23,014 nucleotides of DNA from UBA9676 sp036522155 (lineage in GTDB: Bacteria; Actinomycetota; Actinomycetes; Streptosporangiales; Streptosporangiaceae): NCBI GenBank assembly GCA_036522155.1, contig DATDGI010000431.1:1-23014 (forward strand), given 5' to 3'. The position numbers and the translations under genes were made by a program. The notes under the pieces are model-generated. The model was not told the origin of the DNA. It saw nothing but the letters and a program-made list of their open reading frames with translations, and did not search any database. Positions within the stretch are counted from its first letter, which is position 1; each line of letters opens with the position of its first letter. This document shows, piece after piece, positions 23,001-23,014 of the stretch.

Positions 23001-23014
23001 CTCACCAGAAGCTC
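22780..23014 (+). CDS. Second toxin-cassette protein, shared head only (runs off the right edge)
   Basis: The frame is open from ATG 22780 to the edge (78 codons). It starts MAGPQDQLHEPRNPDQPRRL and carries TRAELRERLERLPPNHPSSP and ASRELPIPGDPDYRPDSPEA, closely matching residues 1-74 of the first toxin. After GDPDY the first protein reads HPEDLAADQ while this one reads RPDSPEA, so the tails begin to differ at the window edge. The C-terminal domain is out of sight; a different toxin domain is likely by analogy with polymorphic toxin arrays, but it could be a remnant head without a tail. Confidence 0.75.
   Translation, partial: MAGPQDQLHEPRNPDQPRRLEGDLTRAELRERLERLPPNHPSSPYNDDGSRKRPEPDPASRELPIPGDPDYRPDSPEA

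Overview
The window is high-GC DNA (most stretches look above 70% G+C by eye) with dense genes on both strands, many overlapping or a few bases apart. Gene content and order point to an actinomycete (Actinomycetota): the coproporphyrin-dependent haem genes hemE, hemY and hemQ, a DUF3000 gene fused by a 4-base overlap to an RNase D gene, ppk1 beside a two-domain mutT1, an FprA-type ferredoxin reductase, dxs and acnA. I cannot assign a genus. I see no tRNA, rRNA, CRISPR array or intact insertion sequence.

Layout. 1-389 (-): the N-terminal part of a DUF1349 protein. 457-1224 (+): msrB and a small PRC-barrel-like gene. 1214-5561: hemE, hemY and hemQ on the minus strand, with a plus-strand DUF4349 lipoprotein gene between hemE and hemY. 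5716-8487 (+): a small zinc-ribbon protein, DUF3000, RNase D and an MGMT-family DNA repair or sensor protein. 8670-10202 (+): a secreted glycine-rich, Ig-like protein behind an AT-rich leader that may be structured. 10199-13248 (-): ppk1 then mutT1. 13544-16833 (-): dxs then fprA. 17090-18322 (-): a CynX/NimT-like MFS transporter. 18417-21182 (-): aconitase.

From about 21378 to the right edge the character changes. A 279-bp direct repeat (21378-21656 and 22722-23000) carries an upstream element and the first ~74 codons of a protein. In the first copy it leads into a C-terminal domain with the layout of a RelA/SpoT-type nucleotide pyrophosphokinase, followed 3 bases later by an 85-aa protein in the position of an immunity protein or antitoxin. 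The second copy starts 138 bases after that gene and is cut by the window edge just where the sequences diverge. The toxin and partner genes are visibly AT-richer than the rest. I read this as an array of toxin cassettes sharing a head and an upstream control element but carrying different tails. It is the most novel part of the window.

How the genes connect. HemE, HemY (CgoX) and HemQ (ChdC) are three steps of the monoderm haem pathway; hemH is not in view. Dxs opens the MEP isoprenoid pathway, and FprA could supply reduced ferredoxin to its iron-sulphur enzymes (inference). Ppk1 and MutT1 both act on phosphoanhydrides. Several genes have a [T/G]AnnnT hexamer 6-8 bases before the start codon and little Shine-Dalgarno, suggesting leaderless transcripts.
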